The notes: generated from the letters alone by a model not told the origin. Positions 27,100 to 38,766 are shown, counted from the first letter of the stretch. The stretch is DNA of 64,000 bases from Dactylosporangium sucinum (GCF_014647515.1 NZ_BMPI01000007.1:169639-233638), one strand, 5' to 3'. Made by a program: numbers and translations.

Positions 27100-27285
27100 T
27101 TACCAGGAGGCCTTGGAAACGCCGGGCAGTTCGCCACGGTGCGCCATCTCGCGGATGCACACGCGGCACAGGCCGAACTTGCGGTAGACGGCCTTCGGCC
27201 GGCCGCAGCGCTGGCAGCGGGTGTACGCGCGAACCGCGAACTTGGGCTTCGCGGCGGCCTTGAGGACGAGCGCCTTCTTCGCCAT
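27100..27285 (-). CDS. rpsZ: 30S ribosomal protein S14, type Z
   Basis: S14 (uS14) of 61 residues, the short zinc-binding form. Ligands are in CQRCGRPK and [17 protein letters not shown] (two CxxC pairs). The position between rplE and rpsH is the ancestral spc locus. High-zinc actinobacteria often carry a second zinc-free S14 elsewhere; none is in the window. Confidence 0.97.
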   Translation of the reverse strand: MAKKALVLKAAAKPKFAVRAYTRCQRCGRPKAVYRKFGLCRVCIREMAHRGELPGVSKASW

Positions 27286-27297
27286 GGTCAGTTCTCC

Positions 27298-27864
27298 CTA
27301 GTTCTCACGGAAGGGGAAACCGAGCAGCTTGAGCAGCGCGCGGCCCTCCTCGTCCGTGCGGGCAGTGGTGACCACGGTGATGTCCATCCCTCGCGGCCGG
27401 TCGATCTTGTCCTGGTCGATCTCGTGGAAGACCGACTGCTCGGTGAGGCCGAAGGTGTAGTTGCCGTTGCCGTCGAGCTTGCGCCCGTCGAGGCCGCGGA
27501 AGTCGCGGATACGGGGCAGCGCGATCGACAGCAGCCGGTCGAGGAACTCCCACATCCGGTCGTTGCGCAGGGTGACCTTCGCGCCGATCGGCATGCCCTC
27601 ACGCAGCTTGAACTGCGCGATGGACTTGGTGGCCCGGCGGACCTGCGGCTTCTGGCCGGTGATGGTGGCCAGGTCGCGGACGGCGCCGTCGATGAGCTTC
27701 GAGTCGCGGGCAGCCTCGCCGACACCCATGTTGACGACGACCTTGACCACGCCCGGCACCTGCATCGGGTTGGCGTAGTTGAACTGCTCACGCATGGCGG
27801 CCGCGATCTCGTCGCGGTACCGCTGCTTGAGGCGAGGGTTCACCTTCTCGACCGTCGTCATCAC
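27298..27864 (-). CDS. rplE: 50S ribosomal protein L5
   Basis: L5 (uL5) binds 5S rRNA and bridges the subunits. 188 residues, with [20 protein letters not shown] at the start and [20 protein letters not shown] near the end. Start overlaps the rplX stop (ATGA). Confidence 0.97.
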   Translation of the reverse strand: MMTTVEKVNPRLKQRYRDEIAAAMREQFNYANPMQVPGVVKVVVNMGVGEAARDSKLIDGAVRDLATITGQKPQVRRATKSIAQFKLREGMPIGAKVTLRNDRMWEFLDRLLSIALPRIRDFRGLDGRKLDGNGNYTFGLTEQSVFHEIDQDKIDRPRGMDITVVTTARTDEEGRALLKLLGFPFREN

Positions 27865-28175
27865 AGATCCTTACCGGAGCGGCGCGACACGCGGGTCTTC
27901 ACGCCGTTCTCGTCGATGCGGGACCCGACCCGGGTGGGCTTGTTGTCCGAGTCGACCACCATCACGTTGGAGATGTGGATGGGGGCTTCCTGCGTCACGA
28001 TCCCGCCGGTCTTGGAGCCCCGCTGGGTGGTGCGGATGCGGGTGTGCTTCTTGACGCGGTTGACGCCCTCGACGATGACCTTGTCCTCGCGCGGGAGGGC
28101 GGTCAGCACCTTGCCGGTCTGGCCCTTGTCCTTGCCGGCGAGGATCAGGACGGTGTCGCCCTTCTTCACCTTCAT
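27861..28175 (-). CDS. rplX: 50S ribosomal protein L24
   Basis: L24 (uL24), an assembly initiator. 104 residues starting with the KOW motif [20 protein letters not shown]. 2 nt after the rplN stop. Confidence 0.97.
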   Translation of the reverse strand: MKVKKGDTVLILAGKDKGQTGKVLTALPREDKVIVEGVNRVKKHTRIRTTQRGSKTGGIVTQEAPIHISNVMVVDSDNKPTRVGSRIDENGVKTRVSRRSGKDL

Positions 28176-28177
28176 GG

Positions 28178-28546
28178 CTACAGCACCTCCGGCGCGAGCG
28201 AAATGATCTTCATGAAGCGCTTGTCCCGGAGCTCACGCCCGACCGGACCGAAGATGCGGGTGCCACGCGGGTCCCCGCCGTCCTTGATGATCACGGCGGC
28301 GTTCTCGTCGAACCGGATGTACGACCCGTCCGGGCGGCGCCGCTCCTTGGTGGTCCGGACGACGACGGCCTTGACCACGTCGCCCTTCTTCACGCCGGCG
28401 CCCGGGATCGCGTCCTTCACCGTGGCCACGATGATGTCGCCGATGCCTGCATAGCGGCGACCCGAGCCACCGAGCACACGGATGCACAGGATCTCCCGGG
28501 CACCCGTGTTGTCGGCGACGCGCAGCCGCGACTCCTGCTGAATCAC
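28178..28546 (-). CDS. rplN: 50S ribosomal protein L14
   Basis: L14 (uL14), a bridge protein. 122 residues, [20 protein letters not shown] and the GAAVI-like strand [20 protein letters not shown]. It is separated from rpsQ by 69 nt with a strong hairpin. Confidence 0.97.
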   Translation of the reverse strand: MIQQESRLRVADNTGAREILCIRVLGGSGRRYAGIGDIIVATVKDAIPGAGVKKGDVVKAVVVRTTKERRRPDGSYIRFDENAAVIIKDGGDPRGTRIFGPVGRELRDKRFMKIISLAPEVL

Positions 28547-28571
28547 GCTTATCTCCTAATGTCTGCCAGTT

Positions 28572-28597
28572 CTCGGCGCCGCCGGAGCGGCGCCGAG
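28572..28597 (-). promoter_or_regulatory. Intercistronic hairpin rpsQ-rplN
   Basis: Perfect 11-bp arms 28572-28582 (CTCGGCGCCGC) and 28587-28597 with a four-base loop, in the middle of an otherwise tightly packed operon. No U tract follows. It may set mRNA stability or partial termination before rplN. Confidence 0.65.
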
Positions 28598-28615
28598 CTT
28601 GGCGGAACGACGGCC

Positions 28616-28906
28616 TTACTTGGCCTTTTCGAGGATCTCCACGACCCGCCAGCGCTTGGTCGCCGACAGCGGCCGGGTCTCCATGAGCAGCACGCGGTCG
28701 CCGATGCCGCACGCGTTCTGCTCGTCGTGCGCCTTCAGCTTGCTGGTGCGGCGCATGACCTTGCCGTACAGCGGGTGCTTGACCTGGTCCTCGACCGCCA
28801 CGACGACGGTCTTGTTCATCTTGTCGCTGACCACGAGGCCCTCGCGGACCTTGCGGCGGCCGCGCACCTCGGTGCCCGGCTCGGTCGTCTGCTCGCTCAT
28901 GCTCAT
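28616..28906 (-). CDS. rpsQ: 30S ribosomal protein S17
   Basis: S17 (uS17), an early 16S-binding OB-fold protein. 96 residues, with [20 protein letters not shown], and [20 protein letters not shown] near the end. The start overlaps the rpmC stop (ATGA). Confidence 0.97.
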   Translation of the reverse strand: MSMSEQTTEPGTEVRGRRKVREGLVVSDKMNKTVVVAVEDQVKHPLYGKVMRRTSKLKAHDEQNACGIGDRVLLMETRPLSATKRWRVVEILEKAK

Positions 28907-29142
28907 GCCACCTCAGCCACAGCGTCGGGCGCGGCCGAAAGACCCAGCTCGCGCTCACGCATGATCGTGTAGATCCGGGCGATGTCCCTGCGGATGACCT
29001 GCAGTCGCCCATGGTTGTCCAGCTGGCCCGTGGCCGACTGCACGCGGAGGTTGAACAGCTCCGCCTTGGCTTCCCGCAGCTTCTCGACCAGGCCCTCGTC
29101 GGACAGCTCACGCAGCTCGGTCGCCTTGATACCGGCGGCCAT
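28903..29142 (-). CDS. rpmC: 50S ribosomal protein L29
   Basis: L29 (uL29) at the tunnel exit, a docking site for trigger factor and SRP. 79 residues, all helical: [35 protein letters not shown]. The start shares one base with the rplP stop. Confidence 0.96.
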   Translation of the reverse strand: MAAGIKATELRELSDEGLVEKLREAKAELFNLRVQSATGQLDNHGRLQVIRRDIARIYTIMRERELGLSAAPDAVAEVA

Positions 29143-29567
29143 CAGACATCAGCCCCTTCACGCGTGACGATCCGGCACTTCAGCGGAAGCTTGTGGATCG
29201 CGCGCCGCATTGCTTCCCGGGCGATCTGCTCGTTCGGGAACGACATCTCGAAGAGGATCCGGCCCGGCTTGATGTTGGCCACCCACCACTCGGGAGAGCC
29301 CTTGCCGGAACCCATCCGGGTCTCGGCCGGCTTCTTGGTGATCGAGCGGTCCGGGAAGATCGTGATCCAGACCTTGCCACCACGACGGATGTGCCGGGTC
29401 ATGGCGATACGGGCCGCTTCGATCTGCCGGTTGGTGATGTACGCGGGCTCGAGGGCCTGGATACCGAACTCACCGAAGACCACGCGCGTGCCGCCCTTGG
29501 CCGGACCGTGGCGGTCCGGGTGGTGCGGCTTGCGGAAGCCCTTCGGGGGCTTGCGTGGGATCAGCAT
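29142..29567 (-). CDS. rplP: 50S ribosomal protein L16
   Basis: L16 (uL16) near the A site, needed for tRNA accommodation. 141 residues, [20 protein letters not shown], and [20 protein letters not shown] with the conserved GKG. 3 nt after the rpsC stop. Confidence 0.97.
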   Translation of the reverse strand: MLIPRKPPKGFRKPHHPDRHGPAKGGTRVVFGEFGIQALEPAYITNRQIEAARIAMTRHIRRGGKVWITIFPDRSITKKPAETRMGSGKGSPEWWVANIKPGRILFEMSFPNEQIAREAMRRAIHKLPLKCRIVTREGADV

Positions 29568-29570
29568 TGG

Positions 29571-30422
29571 TCAGCCCTCCTGCTGCGTCTCTGCCGGAGC
29601 CGGCGTCGGCTCAGCGGCGGGCGCGCTCTCGCTGGCAGCCCCCGCGGCGTGCGCCGCGGCGGCGGCCCGGCCCGCCTCGGTACCACCGGCGGTCGTGCCG
29701 GACGAGCCGGAACGCCCGCGACGCGGCCGCTCGGGCCGGTCGGCACGCTCACGACGGCCACGCGGGGGCGCGGCCTCGGCCGGCGCCTCGCGACCCGGAA
29801 CGGCGTCGCCCTTGTAGATCCAGACCTTCACGCCGATGCGGCCGAAGGTGGTACGGGCCTCGAAGAAGCCGTACTCGATGTTCGCGCGGAGCGAGTGCAG
29901 CGGCACGCGACCCTCGCGGTAGAACTCGGTGCGGCTCATCTCGGCGCCGCCGAGACGGCCGGAGACCTGCACCCGGATGCCGCGCACCAGCGTGTTCTTC
30001 ATCGCCGACTGCATCGACTTGCGCATCGCGCGGCGGAAGCTGACCCGGCTGGACAGCTGCTCGGCGACCGCCTGGGCGACGAGCTGCGCGTCCGACTCGG
30101 GGCTCTTCACCTCGAGGATGTTGAGCTGCACCTGCTTGCCGGTGAGCTTCTCCAGCTCGGCGCGGATGCGGTCGGCCTCGGCGCCCTTGCGGCCGATGAC
30201 GATGCCCGGGCGGGCCGTGTGGATGTCCACGCGGACCCGGTCGCGGGTGCGCTCGATGTCGACCTTGGCGATGCCGGCCCGCTCCAGGCCCTTGGACATC
30301 ATCCGACGGATCTTGACGTCCTCGGCGATGTAGTCCTTGTAGAGCTTGTCGGCGTACCAGCGGGACTTCCAGTCGGTGCTGATGCCGAGCCGGAACCCGT
30401 GCGGGTGAACCTTCTGACCCAT
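29571..30422 (-). CDS. rpsC: 30S ribosomal protein S3
   Basis: S3 (uS3) at the mRNA entry tunnel. 283 residues: [20 protein letters not shown], the KH domain motif [20 protein letters not shown], and [20 protein letters not shown]. The last 65 residues are an extension, first Arg/Gly/Pro then Ala/Glu-rich ([13 protein letters not shown]), typical of actinobacteria. Start shares one base with the rplV stop. Confidence 0.97.
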   Translation of the reverse strand: MGQKVHPHGFRLGISTDWKSRWYADKLYKDYIAEDVKIRRMMSKGLERAGIAKVDIERTRDRVRVDIHTARPGIVIGRKGAEADRIRAELEKLTGKQVQLNILEVKSPESDAQLVAQAVAEQLSSRVSFRRAMRKSMQSAMKNTLVRGIRVQVSGRLGGAEMSRTEFYREGRVPLHSLRANIEYGFFEARTTFGRIGVKVWIYKGDAVPGREAPAEAAPPRGRRERADRPERPRRGRSGSSGTTAGGTEAGRAAAAAHAAGAASESAPAAEPTPAPAETQQEG

Positions 30423-30967
30423 TACTCGGTCCCTTCCTCGGCGTCAGCCTTCGGCGCTGCCGCCTTCTTGGCCGGAGCCTTCTTCGCCGCCGTCTTCTTG
30501 GCGGGCGTCGACTCGACCTCGTCGGTCTCGTCCGTCTCCGGCGTCACGGCCTTCGCGGCCTTGGTCGCCTTCGCCACGCCGGCCTTCGCCGCGCGGGCCT
30601 GGGCGGCCGGGACGCTCTCGACCACGATCGTGATGTGGCTGGTGCGCTTGCGGATCCGGTACGCCCGGCCCTGCGCCCGCGGACGGAACCGCTTGAGCGT
30701 GGGGCCCTCGTCGACGTAGGCCTCGGCGACCAGGAGCGAATCGGGGTCGAGACGCTCGTTGTTCTCTGCGTTGGCGATCGCGCTCGCGAGCACCTTGTAG
30801 ACCGGCTCGCTCGCCGACTGCGGCGCGAACTGCAGCACCGTGAGCGCCTCGCGCGCGGGCAGGCCGCGCACGAGGTTCACCACACGGCGCGCCTTCATCG
30901 GCGACACGCGCACGTGGCGCGCGATCGCCCGGGCACCGGGCAGCGCCGCCTCGCTCTTCGTTGGCAT
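30422..30967 (-). CDS. rplV: 50S ribosomal protein L22 with long Ala/Lys tail
   Basis: L22 (uL22), whose loop lines the exit tunnel. 181 residues; the core ends near 120 ([20 protein letters not shown]). The tail of about 60 residues is Ala/Lys/Glu-rich, with [18 protein letters not shown]. Core L22 is 110-120 residues, so this is a marked extension. N-terminus has [20 protein letters not shown]. Confidence 0.97.
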   Translation of the reverse strand: MPTKSEAALPGARAIARHVRVSPMKARRVVNLVRGLPAREALTVLQFAPQSASEPVYKVLASAIANAENNERLDPDSLLVAEAYVDEGPTLKRFRPRAQGRAYRIRKRTSHITIVVESVPAAQARAAKAGVAKATKAAKAVTPETDETDEVESTPAKKTAAKKAPAKKAAAPKADAEEGTE

Positions 30968-30998
30968 CGGGAAATCCTCTTGATTCCTATCGGCTGCC

Positions 30999-31280
30999 TT
31001 AGCGGCGGCGGCTCTTCCGGTCGTCCTTCTCGTGACCCTTGAACGTGCGGGTCAAAGCGAACTCGCCGAGCTTGTGCCCGACCATCGCCTCGGTCACGAA
31101 CACGGGCACGTGCTTGCGTCCGTCGTGGACGGCGATCGTGTGACCGAGCATCTCGGGGACGATCGTCGACCGGCGCGACCAGGTCTTGATGACGTTCTTG
31201 GAGTTCTTGGCGTTCTGGACTTCCACCTTCTTGATGAGGTGGTCGTCAACGAACGGGCCCTTCTTGAGGCTGCGAGGCAT
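30999..31280 (-). CDS. rpsS: 30S ribosomal protein S19
   Basis: S19 (uS19) of the head. 93 residues, [20 protein letters not shown], then [20 protein letters not shown] and the C-terminal [11 protein letters not shown]. Between rplB and rplV. Confidence 0.97.
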   Translation of the reverse strand: MPRSLKKGPFVDDHLIKKVEVQNAKNSKNVIKTWSRRSTIVPEMLGHTIAVHDGRKHVPVFVTEAMVGHKLGEFALTRTFKGHEKDDRKSRRR

Positions 31281-31292
31281 TGCTCAGGCTCC

Positions 31293-32132
31293 TTAGCCGC
31301 GCTTCCGGGTGGCGTAACGCCGACGGACGATGAGACGGTCGCTCGGCTGGCCCTTGCGCCGCGTGCGGCCCTCCGGCTTGCCCTTCGGGTTGACCGGGTG
31401 GCGGCCACCAGAGGTCTTGCCCTCACCACCACCGTGCGGATGGTCGATCGGGTTCATCGCGACACCACGGACGGTCGGGCGCTTGCCCTTCCACCGCATG
31501 CGGCCGGCCTTGCCCCAGTTGATGTTCGACTGGTCGGCGTTGCCGATCTCGCCGACGGTGGCCCGGCAGTGCACGTCGACGCGCCGGATCTCACCCGAGG
31601 GCATGCGGAGCGTGGCGTACTGACCCTCGCGGCCCAGCAGCTGGATGCCGACGCCGGCCGAGCGGGCCAGCTTCGCGCCACCGCCCGGGCGCAGCTCCAC
31701 GGCGTGGACCGTGGTGCCGACCGGGATGTTACGCAGCGGCAGGTTGTTGCCCGGCTTGATGTCCGCGCCGGCGCCCGCCTCGACCCGGTCCCCCTGCTTG
31801 AGGTCCTTCGGGGCGATGATGTACCGCTTCTCGCCGTCGGCGTAGTGCAGCAGCGCGATGCGCGCGGTCCGGTTGGGGTCGTACTCGATGTGCGCGACCT
31901 TGGCGGGGATCCCGTCCTTGTCCGCACGGCGGAAGTCGATCAGCCGGTACTGGCGCTTGTGGCCGCCGCCCTGGTGGCGCGCGGTCACCCGCCCGTGGAC
32001 GTTGCGACCGCCCTTGTTCGGCAGCGGGACGAGCAGCGACTTCTCCGGCGTCGATCGGGTGATCTCGGCGAAGTCGGCAACGCTCGAACCACGACGACCG
32101 GGCGTCGTCGGCTTGTACTTACGGATAGCCAT
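31293..32132 (-). CDS. rplB: 50S ribosomal protein L2
   Basis: L2 (uL2), needed for subunit joining and peptidyl transfer. 279 residues, [20 protein letters not shown] and the highly conserved [20 protein letters not shown], including the His that lies close to the peptidyl transferase centre. Confidence 0.98.
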   Translation of the reverse strand: MAIRKYKPTTPGRRGSSVADFAEITRSTPEKSLLVPLPNKGGRNVHGRVTARHQGGGHKRQYRLIDFRRADKDGIPAKVAHIEYDPNRTARIALLHYADGEKRYIIAPKDLKQGDRVEAGAGADIKPGNNLPLRNIPVGTTVHAVELRPGGGAKLARSAGVGIQLLGREGQYATLRMPSGEIRRVDVHCRATVGEIGNADQSNINWGKAGRMRWKGKRPTVRGVAMNPIDHPHGGGEGKTSGGRHPVNPKGKPEGRTRRKGQPSDRLIVRRRYATRKRG

Positions 32133-32144
32133 CGTCTATACCCC

Positions 32145-32447
32145 TCAGCTGACCGGTCCGCCGAAGGCTTCGATCCGGTCACCCTCGGCGAGCTTGACCA
32201 TCGCCCGCTTCGTGTCCTTGCGCTTGCCCCAACCCGTGCGGGTCCGCTTGCGCTTGCCTTCGCGGTTGATGGTGTTGACCGACAGGACGCGGACGTTGAA
32301 GATCTGCTGGATAGCGATCTTGATTTCCGTCTTGTTCGCGTCCGGGTGCACCAGGAACGTGTACCAGTTGCGGTTGAGCTCGCTGTAGCTCTTCTCCGAG
32401 ACCACCGGCTGGATGATCACGTCCCGCGGGTCGGCGATCGTCGCCAT
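32145..32447 (-). CDS. rplW: 50S ribosomal protein L23
   Basis: L23 (uL23), trigger-factor docking site at the tunnel exit. 100 residues, [40 protein letters not shown]. 3 nt from rplD. Confidence 0.97.
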   Translation of the reverse strand: MATIADPRDVIIQPVVSEKSYSELNRNWYTFLVHPDANKTEIKIAIQQIFNVRVLSVNTINREGKRKRTRTGWGKRKDTKRAMVKLAEGDRIEAFGGPVS

Positions 32448-32450
32448 GGC

Positions 32451-33122
32451 TCAGCCCTCCTCGTTGCTGTCGGCGTCGGCGCTGTCCGCACCGAACTCGG
32501 CCGGCACCCCGAGGAACTCGTTGAGCGCCGCGGTCGTGAAGACCACCTCGTCCGAGATGAGCACGTCGTGCGTGTTGAGCTGGTCGGCGACCAGCAGGTG
32601 CACCGACTGCTCGTTGCGCAGGCTCAGCCAGTTGGCCTCGTCGTCGCGCGCGAGGACCACCAGGACCCGGCGCGCCTCGGTGATGCCGCGCAGCACCTTG
32701 AGCGCTTCCTTGGTCCTCGGGGTCTCGCCCTCGATGAAGGTCTCCACGACGTGGATGCGGCCCTCGCGGGCGCGGTCGGAGAGCGCGCCGCGCAGGGCGG
32801 CGGCCTTCATCTTCTTGTTCACCCGCTGGGTGTAGTCACGCGGCACGGGGCCGTGGACCACGCCACCACCGGTGAACTGCGGCGCGCGGATCGAGCCCTG
32901 ACGGGCGCGGCCGGTGCCCTTCTGCTTGTACGGCTTCTTGCCGCCGCCGGCGACCTCGCCGCGCGACTTGGCCTTGTGCGTGCCCTGGCGGGCCGCGGCC
33001 AGCTGCGCCACGACGACCTGGTGCATCAGCGGGATGCTGGCCTGGGCGTCGAAGATGTCGTCCGGCAGCTCGACGGTGCCGTTGGTCGCGCCGTCGACCG
33101 TCTTGATGTCAACGGTGGTCAC
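32451..33122 (-). CDS. rplD: 50S ribosomal protein L4
   Basis: L4 (uL4); in E. coli also the repressor of the S10 operon. 223 residues, with [20 protein letters not shown], then [16 protein letters not shown], the tunnel loop region. The C-terminus is acidic ([12 protein letters not shown]). Start overlaps the rplC stop (ATGA). Confidence 0.97.
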   Translation of the reverse strand: MTTVDIKTVDGATNGTVELPDDIFDAQASIPLMHQVVVAQLAAARQGTHKAKSRGEVAGGGKKPYKQKGTGRARQGSIRAPQFTGGGVVHGPVPRDYTQRVNKKMKAAALRGALSDRAREGRIHVVETFIEGETPRTKEALKVLRGITEARRVLVVLARDDEANWLSLRNEQSVHLLVADQLNTHDVLISDEVVFTTAALNEFLGVPAEFGADSADADSNEEG

Positions 33123-33790
33123 TTGGTGATCCCACCCTTCTGCGCCTTCGCCTCGGTCTTGGCCGCGGTGCGCAGCAGCACGAGGCTGCCCTTCGGGCCC
33201 GGGATCGCGCCCCTGACGAGGATCAGGCCCTCTTCGGCGTCGACCCGCTGCACGGTCACGTTCTGCACGGTGTAGCGCACGCCACCCATGCGGCCGGCCA
33301 TGCGGACGCCCTTGAAGACGCGACCCGGGGTCGCGCAGGCGCCGATCGAGCCGGGCGAGCGGTGCTTGCGCTCGACACCGTGGCTGGCCCGGAGGCCGTG
33401 GAAGCCGTGGCGCTTCATGACGCCCGCGAAGCCCTTGCCCTTGCTGCGGCCGGTGACGTCGATGCGCTGGCCGGCGGCGAAGGTGTCGGCGGTGATCTCC
33501 TGGCCCAGCGCGTACTCACCGGCGTCGGTCGTGCGCAGCTCGACGATGTGCCGGCGCGGCGCGACGTCCGCCTTCGCGAAGTGGCCGGAGCGCGGCTTGT
33601 TGACCTTGCGCGGGTCGATCTGACCCCACGCCAACTGGACCGCCGAGTAGCCGTCGTTGTCGGGCGTGCGCACCTGGGTCACGACGCACGGGCCGGCCTG
33701 CACCACGGTCACTGGGACAACCTTGCCGTTGTCCCAGACCTGGGTCATGCCGAGCTTCTCACCCAGGATGCCCTTGACTTGCCTGTCCAT
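33119..33790 (-). CDS. rplC: 50S ribosomal protein L3
   Basis: L3 (uL3), one of two assembly initiators of 23S rRNA. 223 residues: [39 protein letters not shown] and the [15 protein letters not shown] loop that carries the methylated Gln in E. coli (here Ala-Cys-Ala-Thr). Confidence 0.97.
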   Translation of the reverse strand: MDRQVKGILGEKLGMTQVWDNGKVVPVTVVQAGPCVVTQVRTPDNDGYSAVQLAWGQIDPRKVNKPRSGHFAKADVAPRRHIVELRTTDAGEYALGQEITADTFAAGQRIDVTGRSKGKGFAGVMKRHGFHGLRASHGVERKHRSPGSIGACATPGRVFKGVRMAGRMGGVRYTVQNVTVQRVDAEEGLILVRGAIPGPKGSLVLLRTAAKTEAKAQKGGITK

Positions 33791-33802
33791 AAGTCCGAGT
33801 CC

Positions 33803-34111
33803 CTACAGCTTGATCTCGATGTCGACGCCAGCCGGCAGGTCGAGCCGCATGAGCGAGTCGACCGTCTTGGGGGTCGGGTCGATGATGTCGATCAGACGCT
33901 TGTGCGTGCGCATCTCGAAGTGCTCGCGCGAGTCCTTGTACTTGTGCGGCGAGCGGATCACGCAGTAGCGGTTGATCTCAGTGGGCAGCGGCACCGGCCC
34001 AGCGACCTGGGCCCCGGTGCGCGTGACCGTCTCGACGATCTTCCGCGCCGAGGAGTCGACGACCTCGTGGTCGTAGGCCTTGAGCCGGATGCGGATCTTC
34101 TGTCCCGCCAT
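33803..34111 (-). CDS. rpsJ: 30S ribosomal protein S10
   Basis: S10 (uS10; NusE) also works with NusB and NusG in antitermination. 102 residues from ATG 34111: [20 protein letters not shown], then [20 protein letters not shown]. The frame is open upstream but homology begins here. First gene of an 11-gene S10 block, with a leader of about 280 nt. Confidence 0.97.
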   Translation of the reverse strand: MAGQKIRIRLKAYDHEVVDSSARKIVETVTRTGAQVAGPVPLPTEINRYCVIRSPHKYKDSREHFEMRTHKRLIDIIDPTPKTVDSLMRLDLPAGVDIEIKL

Positions 34112-34398
34112 GGTGGCTTCAGTTCCCTCTCTCATGCGGGGCCTTGCAACCCCGCGAACCCCGAAGGGTCCGGTGCCGCCTATTGGTGTTTGTCCGACCC
34201 CCGCGGTCGGGCGTGTCGCGGCCAAGGGCCAGGCTCCGCCGCATACGTCCTCTGCGGGACCGCCGGCGACTTTGGAGACCTACCCCAGGGCGTGCCACGC
34301 CCGGATCGCGGAGATGCGCGCCAGTGCAGGACTGACGCCGCGCGGAAGCGGCCGAGACTCATTGAGCAGCCTCGACCGCCCCGCGACGCAACCCGACC
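34112..34398 (-). promoter_or_regulatory. rpsJ (S10 operon) leader with conserved 20-mer
   Basis: No gene in this stretch. Positions 34200-34219 match exactly 38839-38858 in the rpsL leader (on the sense strand GCGACACGCCCGACCGCGGG). On the sense strand the 3' half pairs with what follows: CCGACC with GGTCGG around a five-base loop. The motif ends about 89 nt before the rpsJ start codon. An r-protein or NusA/NusG type leader control is possible but unproven. Confidence 0.65.
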
Positions 34399-34428
34399 AT
34401 TATGCCGCACGGACTGCGACAAAGTGAA
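34399..34428 (-). promoter_or_regulatory. S10 operon promoter
   Basis: Minus strand: -35 TTCACT (34423-34428), 18-bp spacer, -10 CATAAT (34399-34404). The predicted start is near 34391. It begins 21 nt downstream of the tuf stop. I see no clear tuf terminator, so readthrough from tuf may contribute. Confidence 0.6.
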
Positions 34429-34448
34429 ATCGGGGTACCTTCAGGGAG

Positions 34449-35642
34449 TTACTTGATGATCTTCGTCACACGACCGGCGCCGACGGTGCGGCCACCCTCG
34501 CGGATCGCGAAGCGGAGGTTCTCCTCCATGGCGATCGGCTGGATGAGCTGCACGGACATGGTGGTGTTGTCACCCGGCATGACCATCTCGGTGCCTTCCG
34601 GCAGCGTCACGACGCCGGTGACGTCGGTGGTGCGGAAGTAGAACTGCGGACGGTAGTTCTGGAAGAACGGGGTGTGCCGGCCACCCTCCTCCTTGGAGAG
34701 GATGTAGACGGTCGCCTCGAACTCGGTGTGCGGGGTGTTGCTACCCGGCTTCACCACGACCATGCCGCGCTCGACGTCCTCGCGCTTGATGCCACGCAGG
34801 AGCAGACCGACGTTCTCGCCGGCACGCGCCTCGTCGAGGATCTTGCGGAACATCTCGATCGCCGTGCAGGTGGTCTTCATCGACTTGGCCTTGATGCCAA
34901 CGATCTCGACCTCCTCGTTCGGCTTGAGGATGCCACGCTCGACGCGGCCGGTGACGACCGTGCCACGACCGGTGATCGTGAAGACGTCCTCGACGGGCAT
35001 GAGGAACGGCTTCTCGGTCTCGCGCTCGGGCTGCGGGATCGCGGTGTCGACCGCGTTCATCAGCTCCAGCAGCGCCTCGGTCCACTTCGCGTCGCCCTCG
35101 AGCGCCTTGAGCGCCGAGACCCGCACGACCGGAGCGTCGTCGCCCGGGAACTCCTGGGTCGACAGCAGCTCGCGGACCTCGAGCTCGACGAGCTCCAGGA
35201 GCTCCTCGTCCTCGACCATGTCGCTCTTGTTGAGCGCCACGACGATGTACGGCACACCGACCTGGCGGGCCAGCAGCACGTGCTCGCGGGTCTGCGGCAT
35301 GGGGCCGTCGGTCGCCGCCACCACCAGGATCGCGCCGTCCATCTGCGCGGCACCGGTGATCATGTTCTTGATGTAGTCGGCGTGACCCGGGCAGTCCACG
35401 TGCGCGTAGTGCCGGTTCGCGGTCTGGTACTCGACGTGCGCGATCGAGATCGTGATGCCGCGGGCCTTCTCCTCCGGCGCCTTGTCGATCTCGTCGAACG
35501 GCGTGTACGGGTTGAGGTCCGGGTACTGGTCGTGCAGCACCTTGGTAATGGCCGCAGTCAGCGTCGTCTTACCGTGGTCGATGTGACCGATGGTGCCGAT
35601 GTTGACGTGCGGCTTAGTCCGCTCGAACTTCGCCTTCGCCAC
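34449..35642 (-). CDS. tuf: Elongation factor Tu
   Basis: EF-Tu carries aminoacyl-tRNA to the ribosome as a GTP complex. 397 residues: GHIDHGKTT (P-loop), [14 protein letters not shown], and the C-terminal [18 protein letters not shown] start at 35642 with AGGAGG 6 nt upstream. The residues of the kirromycin and GE2270 binding region look ordinary, as far as I can tell by eye. Follows fusA by 131 nt. Confidence 0.98.
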   Translation of the reverse strand: MAKAKFERTKPHVNIGTIGHIDHGKTTLTAAITKVLHDQYPDLNPYTPFDEIDKAPEEKARGITISIAHVEYQTANRHYAHVDCPGHADYIKNMITGAAQMDGAILVVAATDGPMPQTREHVLLARQVGVPYIVVALNKSDMVEDEELLELVELEVRELLSTQEFPGDDAPVVRVSALKALEGDAKWTEALLELMNAVDTAIPQPERETEKPFLMPVEDVFTITGRGTVVTGRVERGILKPNEEVEIVGIKAKSMKTTCTAIEMFRKILDEARAGENVGLLLRGIKREDVERGMVVVKPGSNTPHTEFEATVYILSKEEGGRHTPFFQNYRPQFYFRTTDVTGVVTLPEGTEMVMPGDNTTMSVQLIQPIAMEENLRFAIREGGRTVGAGRVTKIIK

Positions 35643-35773
35643 TGGTGTCCTCCTGTGGACTTCTTGGTTCGCGGTACGCCGACGCTGGAAGCGCCGACGC
35701 ACCCTGTCGACTTGGGTCTGGCGGCTGAAGCCTCAGGCCCGCTGACACAGCCTCACGGCCACTACCGGGGGAC

Positions 35774-37873
35774 TTACTCCCCGGTTGCCTTCGCGATGAT
35801 CTCCTTCGCCACGTTCGCGGGAACCTCGGCGTAGGAGTCGAACTGCATCGAGTAGCTCGCCCGGCCCTGGGTCTTCGACCGCAGGTCGCCGACGTAGCCG
35901 AACATTTCCGACAACGGCACGGTGGCGCGGACGACACGGGCGCCGCCGCGCTCCTCCATCGCCTGGATGGTGCCCCGCCGGGAGTTGAGGTCGCCGATGA
36001 CGTCGCCCATGTTCTCCTCGGGCGTCGTCACCTCGACGGCCATCAGCGGCTCGAGGAGCACCGGGTTGGCCCGGCGAGCCGCGTCCTTCAGCACCATCGA
36101 ACCGGCGATCTTGAAGGCCATTTCCGACGAGTCGACCTCGTGGTACTGACCGTCGAGGAGCGTCAGCTTCAGGCCCACCAGCGGGAAGCCCGCGAGCACG
36201 CCGTACTGCATGGCGTCCTGCGCACCGGCGTCGACCGAGGGGATGAACTCCTTCGGGATGCGGCCACCGGTGACGGCGTTGACGAACTCGTAGGTCGGGC
36301 CGTCGGCGGTCTGCTCCAGCGGCTCGAGCCGGACGATGACCCGCGCGTACTGGCCGGAGCCACCCGTCTGCTTCTTGTGGGTGTACTCGACCTTGTCCGC
36401 GGTCGACTTCACCGTCTCGCGGTAGGCCACCTGCGGCTTGCCGATGTTGGCCTCGACGTTGAACTCGCGCCGCATGCGGTCGACGAGGATGTCGAGGTGC
36501 AGCTCGCCCATGCCGGCGATGACCGTCTGCCCGGTCTCCTCGTCGTTCTTGACGCGGAAGGTCGGGTCCTCCTCGGCCAGCCGCTGGATGGCGACGCCCA
36601 GCTTCTCCTGGTCAGCCTTGGTCTTCGGCTCGATCGCCACCTCGATGACCGGCTCCGGGAAGGTCATCGACTCGAGGATGACCGGGTTGCCCGGGTCGCA
36701 CAGCGTGTCACCGGTGGTGGTCTGCTTGAGACCCTGCACGGCGATGATGTCGCCGGCGCCGGCGCTGCTGCGCTCCTCACGCTTGTTCGCGTGCATCTGG
36801 TAGATCTTGCCGATCCGCTCCTTGCGGTCCTTGGTGGAGTTGACCACCTGGGTGCCGGAGTCGAGCGTGCCGGAGTAGATGCGCACGTAGGTGAGCTTGC
36901 CGAGGTGCTTGTCCGTCTGGATCTTGAACGCAAGGCCGGAGAACGGCTCGCTGACCGATGGCTTGCGCAGCAGCGGCGTCTCGCCGTCCGTCGCGATGCC
37001 CTCGATCGCCGGGATGTCCAGCGGCGACGGCAGGTACTCCACGACGGCGTCGAGCATGGGCTGGACGCCCTTGTTCTTGAACGCCGAGCCGCACACGACC
37101 GGGTTGAGCTTGCCGGCGATGGTCGCCCGGCGGATCGCGGCCTTCAGGTCCTTGACGTCGATCTCCTCGCCGTCGAGGTAGCGGACCATGATGTCGTCGT
37201 CCGCCTCGGACAGCGTCTCGAGGAGCTTCTCCCGCCACTCGTTGGCCTGGTCGACCAGGTCGGCGGGCACCTCCTCGATCGCGTAGTCCTCACCCTTCTG
37301 GGTCTCGCCACGCCAGGTCAGCGCGCGCATCTCGATCAGGTCGACGACGCCGATGTGGTCGCCCTCGAGCCCGATCGGGATCTGCAGCACCAGCGGGGTG
37401 GCGTTGAGCCGGTCGACCATCATCTGCACGCAGCGGAAGAAGTCGGCACCCGTGCGGTCCAGCTTGTTGACGAAGCACATACGCGGGACGTTGTACTTGT
37501 CCGCCTGACGCCAGACGTTCTCGGTCTGCGGCTCCACACCCGCCACGCCGTCGTAGACCGCCACCGCGCCGTCCAGGACGCGCAGCGACCGCTCGACCTC
37601 GACCGTGAAGTCGACGTGGCCGGGCGTGTCGATGATCTGGATCGTGTGGCCCTTCCACTCGCACTTGGTCGCGGCGGAAGTGATGGTGATGCCCCGCTCC
37701 TGCTCCTGCTCCATCCAGTCCATGACCGCCGCGCCCTCGTGGACCTCGCCGATCTTGTACGTGATGCCGGTGTAGAAGAGGATGCGCTCGGTCGTCGTCG
37801 TCTTACCGGCGTCGATGTGCGCCATGATGCCGATGTTGCGGACCTTGGCGAGGGCGGCGTCTGCGGCAGCCAC
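35774..37873 (-). CDS. fusA: Elongation factor G
   Basis: EF-G drives translocation with GTP. 699 residues. G1 [20 protein letters not shown]3 DTPGHVDF, G4 [10 protein letters not shown]. The domain IV tip is in GGSGQYARV. All five domains are present by length. Third gene of the str operon rpsL-rpsG-fusA-tuf. Confidence 0.98.
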   Translation of the reverse strand: MAAADAALAKVRNIGIMAHIDAGKTTTTERILFYTGITYKIGEVHEGAAVMDWMEQEQERGITITSAATKCEWKGHTIQIIDTPGHVDFTVEVERSLRVLDGAVAVYDGVAGVEPQTENVWRQADKYNVPRMCFVNKLDRTGADFFRCVQMMVDRLNATPLVLQIPIGLEGDHIGVVDLIEMRALTWRGETQKGEDYAIEEVPADLVDQANEWREKLLETLSEADDDIMVRYLDGEEIDVKDLKAAIRRATIAGKLNPVVCGSAFKNKGVQPMLDAVVEYLPSPLDIPAIEGIATDGETPLLRKPSVSEPFSGLAFKIQTDKHLGKLTYVRIYSGTLDSGTQVVNSTKDRKERIGKIYQMHANKREERSSAGAGDIIAVQGLKQTTTGDTLCDPGNPVILESMTFPEPVIEVAIEPKTKADQEKLGVAIQRLAEEDPTFRVKNDEETGQTVIAGMGELHLDILVDRMRREFNVEANIGKPQVAYRETVKSTADKVEYTHKKQTGGSGQYARVIVRLEPLEQTADGPTYEFVNAVTGGRIPKEFIPSVDAGAQDAMQYGVLAGFPLVGLKLTLLDGQYHEVDSSEMAFKIAGSMVLKDAARRANPVLLEPLMAVEVTTPEENMGDVIGDLNSRRGTIQAMEERGGARVVRATVPLSEMFGYVGDLRSKTQGRASYSMQFDSYAEVPANVAKEIIAKATGE

Positions 37874-37919
37874 TTCGAATCCCTACTTCGTCTCTCGTCG
37901 GATGCTGGGGAAGCGTCGC

Positions 37920-38390
37920 TTACCAGCGGTAGTGCGCGAAGGCCTTGTTGGACTCCGCCATCTTGTGGGTGTCTTCGCGGCGCTTCACCGAAGCACCGAG
38001 ACCGTTGCTCGCGTCGAGCAGCTCGTTCATGAGCCGCTCCACCATGGTCTTCTCCCGGCGGGCCCGGGAGTAGGTGACGAGCCAGCGCAGGCCCAGCGTG
38101 GTGGCCCGGGGAGGGCGGACCTCGACCGGCACCTGGTAGGTCGCGCCACCGACGCGGCGGCTGCGGACCTCGAGGGTCGGCTTCACGTTGTCCATGGCAC
38201 GCTTCAGCGTCACGACGGGGTCGGTGCCGGTCTTCTCACGCGCACCTTCGAGCGCGCTGTACACGATGCGCTCGGCGAGCTGGCGCTTGCCCTCGACCAG
38301 GATCTTGTTGATCAGCTGGGTGACGAGCAGGGAGTTGTAGACCGGGTCCGCCACGAGCGGCCGACGCGGCGCGGGGCCTTTACGCGGCAT
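37920..38390 (-). CDS. rpsG: 30S ribosomal protein S7
   Basis: S7 (uS7) nucleates the 30S head. 156 residues from ATG 38390: [20 protein letters not shown], then [20 protein letters not shown] at the C-terminus. The start lies one base before the rpsL stop region, tightly packed. Confidence 0.97.
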   Translation of the reverse strand: MPRKGPAPRRPLVADPVYNSLLVTQLINKILVEGKRQLAERIVYSALEGAREKTGTDPVVTLKRAMDNVKPTLEVRSRRVGGATYQVPVEVRPPRATTLGLRWLVTYSRARREKTMVERLMNELLDASNGLGASVKRREDTHKMAESNKAFAHYRW

Positions 38391-38391
38391 G

Positions 38392-38766
38392 TCAGCTCTT
38401 CTCCTTCTTCGCGCCGTAACGGCTGCGAGCCTGCTTGCGGTTGCGGACACCCTGCGTGTCCAGCGAGCCGCGAATGATCTTGTAGCGCACGCCGGGGAGG
38501 TCCTTCACACGACCGCCACGCACCAGCACGATCGAGTGCTCCTGGAGGTTGTGACCGACACCCGGGATGTAGGCCGTGACCTCGATGCTGTTGCTCAGCC
38601 GGACACGGGCCACCTTGCGCAGCGCCGAGTTGGGCTTCTTCGGCGTGGTCGTGTACACACGCGTGCAGACGCCCCGTCGCTGCGGGCTTCCCTTGAGCGC
38701 CGGCGTCTTGGTCTTGCTCAGCTTCGCCTGGCGGCCCTTGCGGACCAGCTGCTGGATCGTAGGCAC
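38392..38766 (-). CDS. rpsL: 30S ribosomal protein S12
   Basis: S12 (uS12) in the decoding centre. 124 residues from GTG 38766: [20 protein letters not shown], then [20 protein letters not shown]. The streptomycin-resistance positions are wild type (Lys43 in TPKKPNS and Lys88 in [14 protein letters not shown]). GGGAGAGG precedes the start. First gene of the str operon. Confidence 0.97.
   Translation of the reverse strand: MPTIQQLVRKGRQAKLSKTKTPALKGSPQRRGVCTRVYTTTPKKPNSALRKVARVRLSNSIEVTAYIPGVGHNLQEHSIVLVRGGRVKDLPGVRYKIIRGSLDTQGVRNRKQARSRYGAKKEKS

Noticed and set aside
35643..35773. Separate tuf promoter in the fusA-tuf gap
   Set aside because: No TAnnnT with a -35 at proper distance was found; only a tiny hairpin around CTGAGGCTTCAG.
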